A stretch of DNA of 64,000 bases from Pseudomonas sp. CROZ-RG-20F-R04-15 (GTDB lineage Bacteria; Pseudomonadota; Gammaproteobacteria; Pseudomonadales; Pseudomonadaceae). Shown piece by piece: positions 8,629-19,759 of this stretch. The DNA is taken from NCBI RefSeq assembly GCF_022662375.1, contig NZ_JAKNQL010000002.1:310001-374000 (forward strand), given 5' to 3'. The stretch's first letter is position 1. Each line of letters opens with the position of its first letter. A program made the translations under genes and the position numbers. The notes below the pieces were generated by a model. It worked only from the letters and a program-made list of their open reading frames with translations. It did no database searches and was not told the origin of the DNA.

Positions 8629-9435
8629 ATGCTGCGTCTGAGCGCGCTTTATCGTTACCCGTTGAAATCCGGCAAAGTCGATGTGCTGCAAAACGTCGAC
8701 CTCGACAAGCTGGGGCTTGATGGCGACCGACGCTGGATGCTCGTGGACGAAGCGAGCGGCCGCTTCCTGACCCAGCGCGCCGAAGCAAAGATGAGTCAGT
8801 TGTCGGCCCTGTGGAATGCGCAGGGCGGCCTGACTCTGAGCGCACCGCAACAGTCCTCCATCGACATCGCCTTGCCGGGCAACGATGCGGAACTGCGCGG
8901 CGTGACGATCTGGCGCGATACCTTGCGTGTGCCGGATGCCGGTGATGAAGCGGCCCGTTGGATCAGTGATTTCATCGGCAAACCGACCCGTCTGGTGCAG
9001 GTGCCGCTGGATCGCGCGCGCACCACGCAAGCGGGCTATGGCAACGATGATGATCAGGTCGCCTTCGCCGACGGATTTCCTCTGCTGTTGATCGGCGAAG
9101 CCTCCTTGCAGGATCTCTCGCAAAAGGTTGGCCGATCACTGGAGATGTTGCGCTTTCGGCCGAACCTGGTGATTGAGGGCAGCGAGGCCTATGCCGAAGA
9201 CAGTTGGAAGCGCATTCGCATTGGCGACGTCGAGTTCCGCGTGGTCAAGCCATGCTCACGCTGCATCCTCACCACCATCGACCCGCACACCGGCGAGCGC
9301 AGTGCCGATCGTGAACCGCTGGCAACCCTGCAAAAATACCGCGCTGAAGCCGATGGCGCGATGTTCGGCCAGAACCTGGTGAATGACAGCAATGGTCGAC
9401 TCGAGGTTGGCATGCCGGTGGAGATTCTCGAGTAA
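8629..9435 (+). CDS. MOSC domain protein (YcbX-like)
   Basis: The 268-residue protein has an N-terminal MOSC beta-barrel domain (LSALYRYPLKSGK, residues 3-15) followed by a C-terminal MOSC domain with the key Cys in FRVVKPCSRCILTTIDP (about residue 210) and the loop FGQNLV. Family members bind the molybdenum cofactor and reduce N-hydroxylated substrates such as N-hydroxylated base analogues; YcbX uses an electron-donor domain that is absent here because the protein ends after the MOSC domain. ATG 8629 has AGGGAG 8 bases upstream. The nearby Moco genes supply the cofactor. Confidence 0.85.
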   Translation: MLRLSALYRYPLKSGKVDVLQNVDLDKLGLDGDRRWMLVDEASGRFLTQRAEAKMSQLSALWNAQGGLTLSAPQQSSIDIALPGNDAELRGVTIWRDTLRVPDAGDEAARWISDFIGKPTRLVQVPLDRARTTQAGYGNDDDQVAFADGFPLLLIGEASLQDLSQKVGRSLEMLRFRPNLVIEGSEAYAEDSWKRIRIGDVEFRVVKPCSRCILTTIDPHTGERSADREPLATLQKYRAEADGAMFGQNLVNDSNGRLEVGMPVEILE

Positions 9436-9450
9436 TCCGCCACCGTAACG

Positions 9451-9486
9451 AAAAATGCCCGTGTCCTTGGACACTGGCATTTTTTT
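9451..9486. terminator. Intrinsic terminator between MOSC gene and ppnP
   Basis: AAAAATGCC plus GTGTCC pairs with GGACAC plus GGCATTTTT, with one mismatch and a TT loop, followed by a T run. It separates two convergent genes and can act both ways. Confidence 0.85.
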
Positions 9487-9506
9487 GGTGCAGTGAAACC
9501 GCTGTT

Positions 9507-9791
9507 TTAGCCGCGGTATTCGCACAGGTAAGCGGTATCGACCGTCACCTTCAACTGAAACTTGCTGTTGGCCGGAACGTTGAACTGGCTGCCGGCGGCG
9601 AAGGTTTCCCAGTCGCTGCTGTCAGGCAGTTTGACGGTCAGCGCGCCAGACACCACGTGCATGATTTCACGCTGAGCGGTGCCGAATTCGTATTCGCCCG
9701 GGGCCATGACGCCGATGGTCGCCGGACCTTCAGCGGTGCCAAAGGCGATCGACTTGACGGTGCCGTCGAAGTACTCGTTGACTTTAAACAT
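9507..9791 (-). CDS. ppnP: Pyrimidine/purine nucleoside phosphorylase PpnP
   Basis: The 94-residue protein is a single short cupin barrel of the YaiE/PpnP family ([16 protein letters not shown] at the start, [20 protein letters not shown] in the middle). Members phosphorolyse several nucleosides to the base and ribose-1-phosphate in the cytoplasm. Length and motifs match closely. ATG at 9791 has GAGGA 7 bases upstream. It is followed by a terminator and is probably monocistronic. Confidence 0.93.
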   Translation of the reverse strand: MFKVNEYFDGTVKSIAFGTAEGPATIGVMAPGEYEFGTAQREIMHVVSGALTVKLPDSSDWETFAAGSQFNVPANSKFQLKVTVDTAYLCEYRG

Positions 9792-9896
9792 GGGCGATTC
9801 CTCAAAAGGGGCTGAAAAAGGGAGGCGGCCAGTATGCACAAGGCGTTCAACGCCGTCACCTGCCCGGCGTCTGTCCAGTGAGTTCTCGAATTGACC

Positions 9897-10439
9897 CTAG
9901 AGTGGCAATACCAGTGGCAACAGTCGCGCGGTGTTGCGCGCATCCTCCAGCGCCCGATGCTGTTGACCGCTGAACTGCATGCCGGCCAATTGCAGTGCGC
10001 CGTTAAGGCCCAGCGGCCGTTCGAGGCGCCGAGCCTTGGCGAAGCGTTGTTTGAGGTTCATGTGCGGCACTTTGCTCAAGCCACTGTCGATCTGCAGACG
10101 CTGCCACTCCTGCAACAACTGCTTGCGGTCGTAATCACCCCAACTGGCCCAGCCTTCGAGACGTGATTGATGCTGCGCGAGCCAGCGTTCGAACGCCGCC
10201 CAGACTTCGGTCAGCACTTGCGCCGAGTCGATATTGGCCTGAGTGATGTGCGTGAGTTCACGACAAAAAGGCGTCAGCAACGGCCGTCGCGTCGGTTTGA
10301 CGAAGCGCTGGAAGTGATCCTGCTCGCGCCCGGCGCGATCGACCAACGTGGCGCCGATCTCGATAATTTCCATTTCGGTGACCGGCCAGCCACCCTCGTC
10401 GGTTGTGGCTTCCAGATCTATGACCAGCCAGTGGGGCAT
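9897..10439 (-). CDS. DEDDh-type 3'-5' exonuclease
   Basis: The 180-residue protein is a stand-alone exonuclease domain: Exo I has the acidic pair in LVIDLEATT (residues 5-13), Exo II has an Asp/Asn after the LTHIT strand, and Exo III is HRALEDARNTARL (about residue 160), giving the HxxxxD signature. The closest types are KapD/ERI-like exonucleases which trim RNA or DNA 3' ends. The substrate cannot be read from sequence. The protein starts at the ATG directly before the Exo I motif. Confidence 0.85.
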   Translation of the reverse strand: MPHWLVIDLEATTDEGGWPVTEMEIIEIGATLVDRAGREQDHFQRFVKPTRRPLLTPFCRELTHITQANIDSAQVLTEVWAAFERWLAQHQSRLEGWASWGDYDRKQLLQEWQRLQIDSGLSKVPHMNLKQRFAKARRLERPLGLNGALQLAGMQFSGQQHRALEDARNTARLLPLVLPL

Positions 10440-10509
10440 CGCAGGGTTCCTGATTTCCGCGTTCTGATAACTCAGAGCGTAGTCAAAACCCGCATGGGTG
10501 TGTGGGCGA

Positions 10510-12471
<1,962 letters not shown>

Positions 12472-12509
12472 GGGCTATTTCCTCGGAGGTTGCGTCGCAG
12501 GTGCTGGCC

Positions 12510-12588
12510 TCTTCGCGAGCAAGCTCGCTCCCACAGGGGATTTATGAGCGATCAAGATCCAATGTGGGAGCGAGCTTGCTCGCGAAGC
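12510..12588. repeat. REPIN inside the atu operon, between atuE and atuF
   Basis: Inverted REP arms with the TCGCGAGCAAGCTCGC core are separated by about 33 bp; the REPIN nearly fills the 119-bp gap between two genes of one operon. Transcribed as RNA it would form a long hairpin. Confidence 0.85.
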
Positions 12589-12590
12589 TT

Positions 12591-13388
12591 TTAAGAGGCC
12601 CATCGAGGTTTCCGCTTTTGCACAAAAGCCATGGTTCCCTCCACACCTTCGTCGCCCGTCACCGCTTCGCTGAACCACTGCGCGGCCTCGTCCAGCAATT
12701 CGCTGGACGGCTGCCCGGCACTCGCCAACAACAATTTCTTGGTCATCGCATTCGCCTCCGGCGCACAACACAGCACATGCTGCAGCACCTCATCCAGGCG
12801 CTCGGCCAGCGCCTGCGGATCCTGCTCGACAAAGTGCACCAGCCCCAGACGCCGTGCCTGATGCCCGTCAAAACGCGCAGCCGTCAGCGCCAATCGACGG
12901 GTTTCAGTCAGACCGATGCGCTGCACCACAAACGGTGCGATCTGCGCCGGCAGTAAACCGAGGCTGGTTTCCGGCAGACCGAATTGCGCCTGATGATCGG
13001 CAATCGCGATATCGCTGACACATGCCAGACCGAAACCGCCGCCGAGTACCGCGCCTTGCAGTACCGTGATCAGCACTTGCGGCGCGTGCTGTGCCTCCTC
13101 CAGCAGGGCGCCGAACGCGCGATTCAAATCGCGGTAAGCCTCGGAACCCTGAGCACGAGCGCTGGCCATGTCCTTGATGTCTCCGCCGGCACAAAAATGC
13201 CCGCCGCTGCCGCTGAGCACCAACGCCCGAACCGCACGCTCATCGCGCACGGCCGCCAGCACCGCGCGCAGTTCGCTGACCATCTGCAGGCTCATCGCAT
13301 TGCGACTGTCCGGCCGATGGAGGGTGATGTGCAGCACACCGCCATGCAGTTCCAGCAGCAGCGTCTGGCATTGCGGCAGGCTGTTCAT
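12591..13388 (-). CDS. atuE: Isohexenylglutaconyl-CoA hydratase AtuE
   Basis: The 265-residue protein is a crotonase-fold enzyme: oxyanion-hole motifs are visible as SGSGGHFCAGGDIKDM (about residue 60) and AVLGGGFGLACVSDIAI (about 110). The second catalytic region has GLPETSLGLLPAQIAPFVV. In the Atu pathway it hydrates isohexenylglutaconyl-CoA after carboxylation, in the cytoplasm. Its ATG overlaps the atuD stop by 4 bp, so it is translated with atuD. The specific function rests on cluster context. Confidence 0.88.
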   Translation of the reverse strand: MNSLPQCQTLLLELHGGVLHITLHRPDSRNAMSLQMVSELRAVLAAVRDERAVRALVLSGSGGHFCAGGDIKDMASARAQGSEAYRDLNRAFGALLEEAQHAPQVLITVLQGAVLGGGFGLACVSDIAIADHQAQFGLPETSLGLLPAQIAPFVVQRIGLTETRRLALTAARFDGHQARRLGLVHFVEQDPQALAERLDEVLQHVLCCAPEANAMTKKLLLASAGQPSSELLDEAAQWFSEAVTGDEGVEGTMAFVQKRKPRWAS

Positions 13389-14542
13389 TTCTTTTTCCCC
13401 GGCAGGATGCCCATCAGTTTGCAGATGATCCCCAGCATGATTTCGTCAGCACCACCACCAATCGACACCAGGCGCACATCGCGATAGGCGCGGGCTACCG
13501 GGTTGTCCCACATGAAACCCATGCCGCCCCAATATTGCAGGCAGCTGTCGCTGACTTCGCGGCCGAGGCGCCCGGCCTTGAGCTTGGCCATCGACGCCAG
13601 TCGCGTAACGTCCTGGCCTTTCACGTACTGCTCGGTGGCCTGATAAACCAGTGCGCGCAAGCATTCGATTTCGGTCTGCAATTCGGCGAGGCGGAAGTGG
13701 ATCACCTGGTTGTCGATCAGTGCATTGCCGAAGGTCTTGCGCTCCTTGCAGTACTCGATGGTGCTGTCGACGCAGTATTCGAGACCTTTGATCATGTTCG
13801 CCGCACCGAACAGGCGTTCTTCCTGAAACTGCAGCATCTGCATCATGAACCCGGCGCCTTCATGGCCGATGCGGTTGCGCTGCGGCACGCGCACGTTGTC
13901 GAAAAACACCTGGGCGGTTTCCGAACTGCGCATGCCGAGCTTGTCCAGATGTGAACTGAGGCTGATCCCTGGTGTGTTCATCGGCACCATGATCAGCGAT
14001 TTGTTGATGTGCGGTTTGTCGTCCGAGGTATTGGCCAGCAGGCAGATGAAGTCAGCACTCGGCGAGTTGGTGATCCACATCTTGCTGCCATTGATCACAT
14101 AGTCGTCGCCGTCCTTGCGCGCGGTGGTTTTCAGTCCGGCAACATCGGAACCGGCGCCGACTTCGGATACACCGATGCAGCCGACCTGCTCGCCAGTGAT
14201 TGCCGGACGCAGGAACTCTTCACGCAATTCATCGGAACCGAAGCGGGCGAGGGCGGGGGTGCACATGTCGGTCTGCACGCCGATCGACATCGGAATGCCG
14301 CCGCAATGAATGGTGCCAAACTCTTCGGCGGCGACAATCGAATAGCTGTAGTCGAGGCCCATGCCGCCGAATTTTTCCGGTTTGGAAATACCCAGCAAAC
14401 CGAGGTCGCCGGCCTTGCGGAAAATCTCGTGGATGGGAAAGCGGCCGGCCTTTTCCCATTCTTCGACGTGCGGATTGATCTCGTGCTCGACGAACTGGCG
14501 GACGGTGCGGCGCAGGGCTTCGTGTTCCGGGGTGAAGATCAT
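13385..14542 (-). CDS. atuD: Citronellyl-CoA dehydrogenase AtuD
   Basis: The 385-residue protein is a typical acyl-CoA dehydrogenase: N-terminal helical domain, VSEVGAGSDVAGLKT and WITNSPSADF in the middle domain, and the C-terminal CLQYWGGMGF region with FAD binding. In the pathway it oxidises citronellyl-CoA to cis-geranyl-CoA, passing electrons to ETF. The start ATG has GGAG about 10 bases upstream. The gene lies between atuC and atuE with no gap to atuE, and 30 bp after atuC. Confidence 0.9.
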   Translation of the reverse strand: MIFTPEHEALRRTVRQFVEHEINPHVEEWEKAGRFPIHEIFRKAGDLGLLGISKPEKFGGMGLDYSYSIVAAEEFGTIHCGGIPMSIGVQTDMCTPALARFGSDELREEFLRPAITGEQVGCIGVSEVGAGSDVAGLKTTARKDGDDYVINGSKMWITNSPSADFICLLANTSDDKPHINKSLIMVPMNTPGISLSSHLDKLGMRSSETAQVFFDNVRVPQRNRIGHEGAGFMMQMLQFQEERLFGAANMIKGLEYCVDSTIEYCKERKTFGNALIDNQVIHFRLAELQTEIECLRALVYQATEQYVKGQDVTRLASMAKLKAGRLGREVSDSCLQYWGGMGFMWDNPVARAYRDVRLVSIGGGADEIMLGIICKLMGILPGKKK

Positions 14543-14572
14543 TGTTCTTGTTCTCCGTAGAATCCGTGGCGG

Positions 14573-16189
14573 TCAGAAGCGGCTGACGCCGAAGCTGTTG
14601 TGTTGCAGCGTGCGAATCTCGGCTTCGTGGCAGATGTCCAGCAGATAGCCGAGCAGGGTGCGCGTGTCGCGCGGATCGATCAGCCCGTCGTCCCACAGGT
14701 TGGCGCTGCCGTAGAGCGCGGTGGACTGGCTGTCGAGTTTCTGCGCGGTGACCTGTTCGAGCATGTCGAGCATCTTCGGGTCCGGCGTCAGGCCGTCCTT
14801 GAGCTGCTTGGCTTCGGTGACGATGCGCAAGACTTTGCCCGCCTGGGCGCCGCCCATCACCGCCGTGCGACTGTTCGGCCAGGCAAAGATAAAGCGCGGA
14901 TCGAGGCCGCGTCCGCACATCGCATAGTTGCCAGCGCCGTAGGAACCGCCGACGACCATCGTCAGTTTAGGCACCCGCGCATTGGCCACCGCTTGAATCA
15001 GTTTCGAGCCGTGTTTGATCACGCCTTGCTGTTCCGATTCGGTGCCGACCATGAAGCCGGTGGTGTTGTGGAAGAACAGCAGTGGCGTCTGGCTCTGATC
15101 GCACAACTGGATGAACTGCGCAGCCTTGCTTGCTCCGTTCGGGGTGATCGGGCCGTTGTTGCCGATAAAGCCGCAGGCACGGCCCTGAATTTTCAATTGG
15201 CCGCAGACGGTCTGCTGATCGAACTCGCCTTTGAACTCGACGAAGTTCGATTCGTCGGCAATGCGCGCGATGATTTCGCGCACGTCATAGGGCTTTTTCG
15301 GATCGTCCGGAATCAGCCCGAGCAATTCATCGATGGGGTAGAGCGGTTCTTTGTATTGCGGCTCCGGCAACCACGGCAGTTGCTCGTTCCACGGCAGCAT
15401 ACGCAGAATGTCGCGGACCTGACGCACGCCGTCGGCATCGTTTTCCGCGAGGTATTCGGCGGTCCCCGCGACCTGCGCATGCATCTCGGCGCCACCGAGT
15501 TCTTCATCGGTGGCGACTTCGCCGGTGGCGGCTTTGAGCAGTGGCGGACCAGCGAGAAACAGCTTGGCCTTGCCGCGTACGACCACCACGTAATCCGACA
15601 GCCCCGGCTGATAAGCGCCGCCCGCCGTGGCCGAGCCGTGCACCACGGTGATCTGTGGCAAACCCATGGCGGACATTCGCGCCTGGTTGGCAAAACTGCG
15701 CGCGCCTTCGACGAAAATCTCGGCGGCGTAGTTGAGGTTGGCGCCACCGCTTTCGGCGAGGGTGATCACCGGGAGTTTGTTTTCCTGAGCGATCTGTTGC
15801 AGGCGCAGGGATTTTTTCAAACCGCTTGGCGAGATCGTGCCGCCCTTGATCGCGCTGTTGTTCGCCACCACCATCGCGCGGATGCCGCAGACATAACCAA
15901 TGCCGGCGATCAATCCGCCACCGGCTGAGCTGCCGTCTTTGTCATCGTGCAATTTGTAGCCGGCGAGGCTGGCCAGTTCGAGAAACGGCGCACCGGGATC
16001 CAGCAGCAGGTTCAGGCGTTCGCGCGGCAGCAATTGCCCGCGCTTGTCGAACTTCTCCTTCGCTTGGGCTGCTTTATTCAGCAGGTTTTGTTCGAGCTGT
16101 TGCACTTGCTCAATGGCCGCGAGCATTGCCGAACGATTGCGGGCGAAGGCTTCACTGTGAGGGTCGAGTTGAGACTGGATCTGCGCCAT
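14573..16189 (-). CDS. atuC: Geranyl-CoA carboxylase carboxyltransferase beta subunit AtuC
   Basis: The 538-residue protein has the two crotonase-like carboxyltransferase halves of acyl-CoA carboxylase beta subunits: LAESGGANLNYAAEIFVEGARSF (about residue 140; broken here only for description) in the N half and TGFMVGTESEQQGVIKHGSK with GSYGAGNYAMCGRGLDPRF in the C half. It works with AtuF to carboxylate the gamma-methyl group of geranyl-CoA. ATG 16189 has AAGGAG 6 bases upstream and atuB ends 3 bp before it. Confidence 0.92.
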   Translation of the reverse strand: MAQIQSQLDPHSEAFARNRSAMLAAIEQVQQLEQNLLNKAAQAKEKFDKRGQLLPRERLNLLLDPGAPFLELASLAGYKLHDDKDGSSAGGGLIAGIGYVCGIRAMVVANNSAIKGGTISPSGLKKSLRLQQIAQENKLPVITLAESGGANLNYAAEIFVEGARSFANQARMSAMGLPQITVVHGSATAGGAYQPGLSDYVVVVRGKAKLFLAGPPLLKAATGEVATDEELGGAEMHAQVAGTAEYLAENDADGVRQVRDILRMLPWNEQLPWLPEPQYKEPLYPIDELLGLIPDDPKKPYDVREIIARIADESNFVEFKGEFDQQTVCGQLKIQGRACGFIGNNGPITPNGASKAAQFIQLCDQSQTPLLFFHNTTGFMVGTESEQQGVIKHGSKLIQAVANARVPKLTMVVGGSYGAGNYAMCGRGLDPRFIFAWPNSRTAVMGGAQAGKVLRIVTEAKQLKDGLTPDPKMLDMLEQVTAQKLDSQSTALYGSANLWDDGLIDPRDTRTLLGYLLDICHEAEIRTLQHNSFGVSRF

Positions 16190-16192
16190 GAC

Positions 16193-17062
16193 CTACTCCT
16201 TGTCCTTCAGGACATCTGGCAGGTAGGCCCGGTGAAAACCATTGAACGACTCGCTGTGAGTCGCCTTGTGCAACGGCCATGCACGGCTGCCAAGGCTGGC
16301 CGCACCGTCAATCTTCAACGTGCTGCCGCTGATGAAAGCTGCTGCCGGGCTAAGTAGAAATACAATCGCCGCGCTGACTTCCGATTCGGTGCCGATGCGC
16401 TTGAGCGGCACATGTTCGCGCAGGGTTGGAATCACCGCTTTGAACGCGCCTTCATAGGTGTCCATGCCGCTGGAGGCGATCCAGCCCGGCGCGACCGCGT
16501 TGACCCGCACTCTGGCATAGCCCCATTCAAACGCGGCAGTCTTGGTGAAGTTGTCCATGCCCGAACGCGCCGCGCCCGAGTGGCCCATGCCGGGCATGCC
16601 GCCCCACATGTCGGCAAGCATGTTGACGATGTTGCCGCCGTGTTTGCTCATCGACTGGTTGAACACTTCCCGGGCCATCAGGAAACCGCCGATGAGGTTG
16701 GTGCGCAGCACGGTTTCGAAGCCTTTCTGATTGATCGAAGCCAGCGGCGACGGGTATTGGCCGCCGGCATTGTTGACCAGACCATGAATCGGCCCGTGCT
16801 CGGCGATCAGCTCTTTGACCAATTGCTTCACCGCTTCTTCATCGCGGATATCGCAGGCCTGCCAGTGGGCACGGCCACCGTCCTCGGCGATTTCAGCGGC
16901 GACCTTTTCCAGCTTTTCCGGCTTGCGCCCGACCAGCAGCACATTGGCGCCGAGGGCTGCCAGTTCATGGGCGGTGCAGCGGCCGATACCGCTGCCGCCA
17001 CCGGTAACGATGATGGTCTGGCCGCTGAACAGATCGGCGTGGAAAATCGACGCGTAAGCCAT
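16193..17062 (-). CDS. atuB: Short-chain dehydrogenase AtuB
   Basis: The 289-residue protein has the SDR Rossmann motif TGGGSGIGRCTAHELAALGA (about residues 19-38), NNAGG about residue 98, and a C-terminal half with SGSTLKIDGAASLG as in 2,4-dienoyl-CoA-reductase-like SDRs. The expected catalytic Tyr-x3-Lys is replaced around SGAARSGMDNFTKT, where the Tyr is not seen, as in the DECR subgroup. Its probable role is oxidation of citronellol/geraniol-derived intermediates. ATG 17062 is preferred over 17071 for spacing from GAGG. It sits between atuA and atuC. Confidence 0.85.
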   Translation of the reverse strand: MAYASIFHADLFSGQTIIVTGGGSGIGRCTAHELAALGANVLLVGRKPEKLEKVAAEIAEDGGRAHWQACDIRDEEAVKQLVKELIAEHGPIHGLVNNAGGQYPSPLASINQKGFETVLRTNLIGGFLMAREVFNQSMSKHGGNIVNMLADMWGGMPGMGHSGAARSGMDNFTKTAAFEWGYARVRVNAVAPGWIASSGMDTYEGAFKAVIPTLREHVPLKRIGTESEVSAAIVFLLSPAAAFISGSTLKIDGAASLGSRAWPLHKATHSESFNGFHRAYLPDVLKDKE

Positions 17063-17074
17063 GCAAACCATCCT

Positions 17075-18859
17075 CTAGTCGAGCTGTTTGGCGATGCTCT
17101 GCGGCACCGGGATCTGGATTTCCAAAAGTTGCTGGGCGAAGGCTTTGCCTTGCGGGTCGATGCGCAGGCTGGCCACGCCACCGCCGCCGAGGGCGTTTTC
17201 CAATAGAAAATTCAGGCTGTGGGTGCCCGGCAGATACCAGCGCTCGACCCGGCCGTGGATCGGATCGAGTACATGGCTCATCCAGTCGACGATCACGGCC
17301 GGGGTCAGCGCTTCGGCGATCCATGGCAGGTATTCGGGTTGGCGCGGCAACACGCCGATGTTGCTGTGATTGCCTTTGTCTCCGGAGCGCGCCACGGCCA
17401 GTTTTACCAGCGCGACGCTGGCATCGGCGCGACCTTGGGGTTTGGCTGGCTGGTGGGCAATCGGCAAATCGTCACTGTCGAGTGCGACCAGTGAGGGCAG
17501 GGGGCAAGGATGACTTTTACCGGCCATGTCGATTTGCAGGGTGCAGGCACTTTTATCGATCAGGAACGAGAACAGCCGAATCAGCGGATACACCGTGGGC
17601 CGCCCGCCGACGATACCGGTCAACCCCGGCGCCATACCGGTCGCGGCCTGGGCAATTTCCCGGGAAAACAGGATCAATGCCTGTTTGTTCGGGTGACGCA
17701 CGGCGAGTTTGATCACCACTTCACGGCTGTCGTGACGCTGACCGTGGGGGCCATAGGTGGCCTCGCTGCCGAGCAGTTCGATGTCGGTTTCGCTGTAGGG
17801 CGCCCAGCCACGCTGGCTGAACATCTCCGCCGTTTTGGCGATGATCGCCTGGCTGACACGCCGTGCCTTGTCCACCGCATCAATGCCGGCAATCAGACAA
17901 CTGGCGGTGCAGCGAAAACCGTCCGGGTAAGTGGCGCTGACCTTGTATTTGTCGCTCGGCGGCAGACCTTTGGCGCCGTGCACGTGCACCACGTTTTTGC
18001 CTTGCTGCTGAAGTTTGACCTCGCTGAAATCGCAAACCACGTCGGGCAACAGATAAGCCTGAGGATCACCGATTTCGTACAGCATTTGCTCGCCAACGGT
18101 CAGCGGCGTGACCAGTCCGCCGGAGCCTTCAGGCTTGCTGACGATAAATTGGCCGTCGACGCTGACTTCCACGATCGGAAAGCCGATGTGTTCGTAGTCC
18201 GGCACCTCGCGCCAATCGGTGAAATTGCCGCCGGTGCATTGCGCGCCGCATTCGATGATGTGCCCGGCCAGCGCGGCCTGGGCGAGTTTGTCGTAGTCGT
18301 GCCACGACCAGCCGAATTCGTGCACCAGGGCGGCACTGACCACGGCGCTGTCGACCACGCGACCGGTGATGACAATGTCGGCGCCCAGGCGCAAGGCCTC
18401 GACAATGCCCGGTGCGCCAAGGTAGGCGTTGGTCGACACACACATCGGTGGCAGCGGGGCGCCGCTGAACATTTCGCTGATGGCGCTTAACTGTTTGAGT
18501 TGTGGTTGCAGGTCATCGCCCAGTAACACGGCGATTTTCAGCGCAATGCCGGCCTTGTCGCACGCCGCTTGCAGAGCGGCGGCGCAGGCTTGCGGATTGA
18601 CTCCGCCGGCGTTGCTGATCACGCGGATGTTCTGCTCGGCCAATTGCGGTAGCAGGGGCGTGAGGATTTCGATGAAGTCACTGGCGAAGCCCGCCTGCGG
18701 GTCCTTCATGCGTGCGCCGGCCATGATCGACATGGTGATCTCGGCGAGGTAGTCGAACACCAGATAGTCCAGTTCGCCGCCTTCCACCAACTGCGCGGCG
18801 GCGGTGGACGTATCTCCCCAGAATGCACTGGCGCATCCGATGCGAACGGTGGTGGGCAT
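17075..18859 (-). CDS. atuA: Acyclic terpene utilisation protein AtuA
   Basis: The 594-residue protein starts [17 protein letters not shown] and has a large N-terminal DUF1446-type domain ([33 protein letters not shown]) and a C-terminal extension with [20 protein letters not shown], the AtuA-like ferredoxin-fold domain. The biochemical step is not settled in the family, but the gene is required for growth on citronellol in P. aeruginosa. ATG 18859 has GGAGA 6 bases upstream; a longer in-frame form to 18913 would run into the operator. It is first in the atuABCDEF operon. Confidence 0.92.
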   Translation of the reverse strand: MPTTVRIGCASAFWGDTSTAAAQLVEGGELDYLVFDYLAEITMSIMAGARMKDPQAGFASDFIEILTPLLPQLAEQNIRVISNAGGVNPQACAAALQAACDKAGIALKIAVLLGDDLQPQLKQLSAISEMFSGAPLPPMCVSTNAYLGAPGIVEALRLGADIVITGRVVDSAVVSAALVHEFGWSWHDYDKLAQAALAGHIIECGAQCTGGNFTDWREVPDYEHIGFPIVEVSVDGQFIVSKPEGSGGLVTPLTVGEQMLYEIGDPQAYLLPDVVCDFSEVKLQQQGKNVVHVHGAKGLPPSDKYKVSATYPDGFRCTASCLIAGIDAVDKARRVSQAIIAKTAEMFSQRGWAPYSETDIELLGSEATYGPHGQRHDSREVVIKLAVRHPNKQALILFSREIAQAATGMAPGLTGIVGGRPTVYPLIRLFSFLIDKSACTLQIDMAGKSHPCPLPSLVALDSDDLPIAHQPAKPQGRADASVALVKLAVARSGDKGNHSNIGVLPRQPEYLPWIAEALTPAVIVDWMSHVLDPIHGRVERWYLPGTHSLNFLLENALGGGGVASLRIDPQGKAFAQQLLEIQIPVPQSIAKQLD

Positions 18860-18905
18860 TTTTATCTCCGACTCAGCAACCTGCGACAGAAGTGTCTGGA
18901 GGCTA

Positions 18906-18965
18906 CCAAGCAAGCGCTTGGTTTGTAAACAGTTGAAACTATCTTCTGCCCAAGCGCTTGCTTGG
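18906..18965. promoter_or_regulatory. Double AtuR operator between atuA and atuR
   Basis: Two 16-bp sites, CCAAGCAAGCGCTTGG (18906-18921) and CCAAGCGCTTGCTTGG (18950-18965), are exact reverse complements of each other and share the perfect palindrome CAAGCGCTTG. Their centres are about 40 bp apart. AtuR of P. aeruginosa is known to bind two inverted repeats in the same intergenic region. Confidence 0.85.
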
Positions 18966-19043
18966 TTGCCGCTGGCGGCTTAAATTGCGCGCAACCCTGC
19001 GGTTTCAGGGGGCAACAGACTGATCGACTGTAGGAGAGAACGG

Positions 19044-19667
19044 GTGGACGAGCAAAAAGCCCTGAGGGTCATGCGTGATTTGGTCGACGAAGGCCAGTTG
19101 ACTGACCCCGACAGCGCCCGTGGCAAATTGCTGCAAGTGGCGGCTCACCTGTTTCGCAACAAAGGCTACGAGCGCACCACGGTGCGCGATCTGGCCGGCG
19201 CCGTCGGCATCCAGTCCGGGAGCATTTTTCATCACTTCAAAAGCAAGGATGAAATCCTCCGCGCGGTGATGGAAGAAACCATCCGCTACAACACGGCACT
19301 GATGCGCGCGGCGCTGGCCGACGCCGCTGACGTGCGCGAGCGCGTGCTGGCACTGATTCGCTGCGAATTGCAGTCGATCATGGGCGGCAGCGGTGAAGCC
19401 ATGGCGGTGTTGGTCTATGAGTGGCGTTCGCTGTCCGAAGAGGGGCAGGCCCAAGTGCTGGCGCTGCGCGATGTTTACGAAGAGATCTGGCTGCAAGTGC
19501 TGGGTGAGGCCAAGGACGCCGGATTTATCCGTGGCGATGTATTTATTACTCGACGTTTCCTCACTGGCGCACTGTCATGGACGACCACATGGTTCCGTGC
19601 CGGCGGCAGTTTGAGCCTTGATCAACTGGCCGACGAGGCGTTGATTCTGGTCCTCGAAGAACGTTGA
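19044..19667 (+). CDS. atuR: TetR-family repressor AtuR
   Basis: The 207-residue protein has an N-terminal TetR helix-turn-helix (VAAHLFRNKGYERTTVRDLA, then GIQSGSIFHHFKSKDEIL, residues 32-70) and a ligand-binding C-terminal helical domain. It starts with GTG at 19044, behind TAGGAGAGAACGG. Divergent from atuA over a region with two palindromes, it should repress the atu operon until an acyl-CoA from terpene breakdown binds. It may also control itself. Confidence 0.92.
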   Translation: MDEQKALRVMRDLVDEGQLTDPDSARGKLLQVAAHLFRNKGYERTTVRDLAGAVGIQSGSIFHHFKSKDEILRAVMEETIRYNTALMRAALADAADVRERVLALIRCELQSIMGGSGEAMAVLVYEWRSLSEEGQAQVLALRDVYEEIWLQVLGEAKDAGFIRGDVFITRRFLTGALSWTTTWFRAGGSLSLDQLADEALILVLEER

Positions 19668-19759
19668 AGCACTTTCTATCCAGCCGGGAAACTGGCTAAC
19701 TGGGCGAAACCGCCTAGCTTGAATGCATTGGTCGGTATTTTTTCGGGGAGTGGGGTGTT

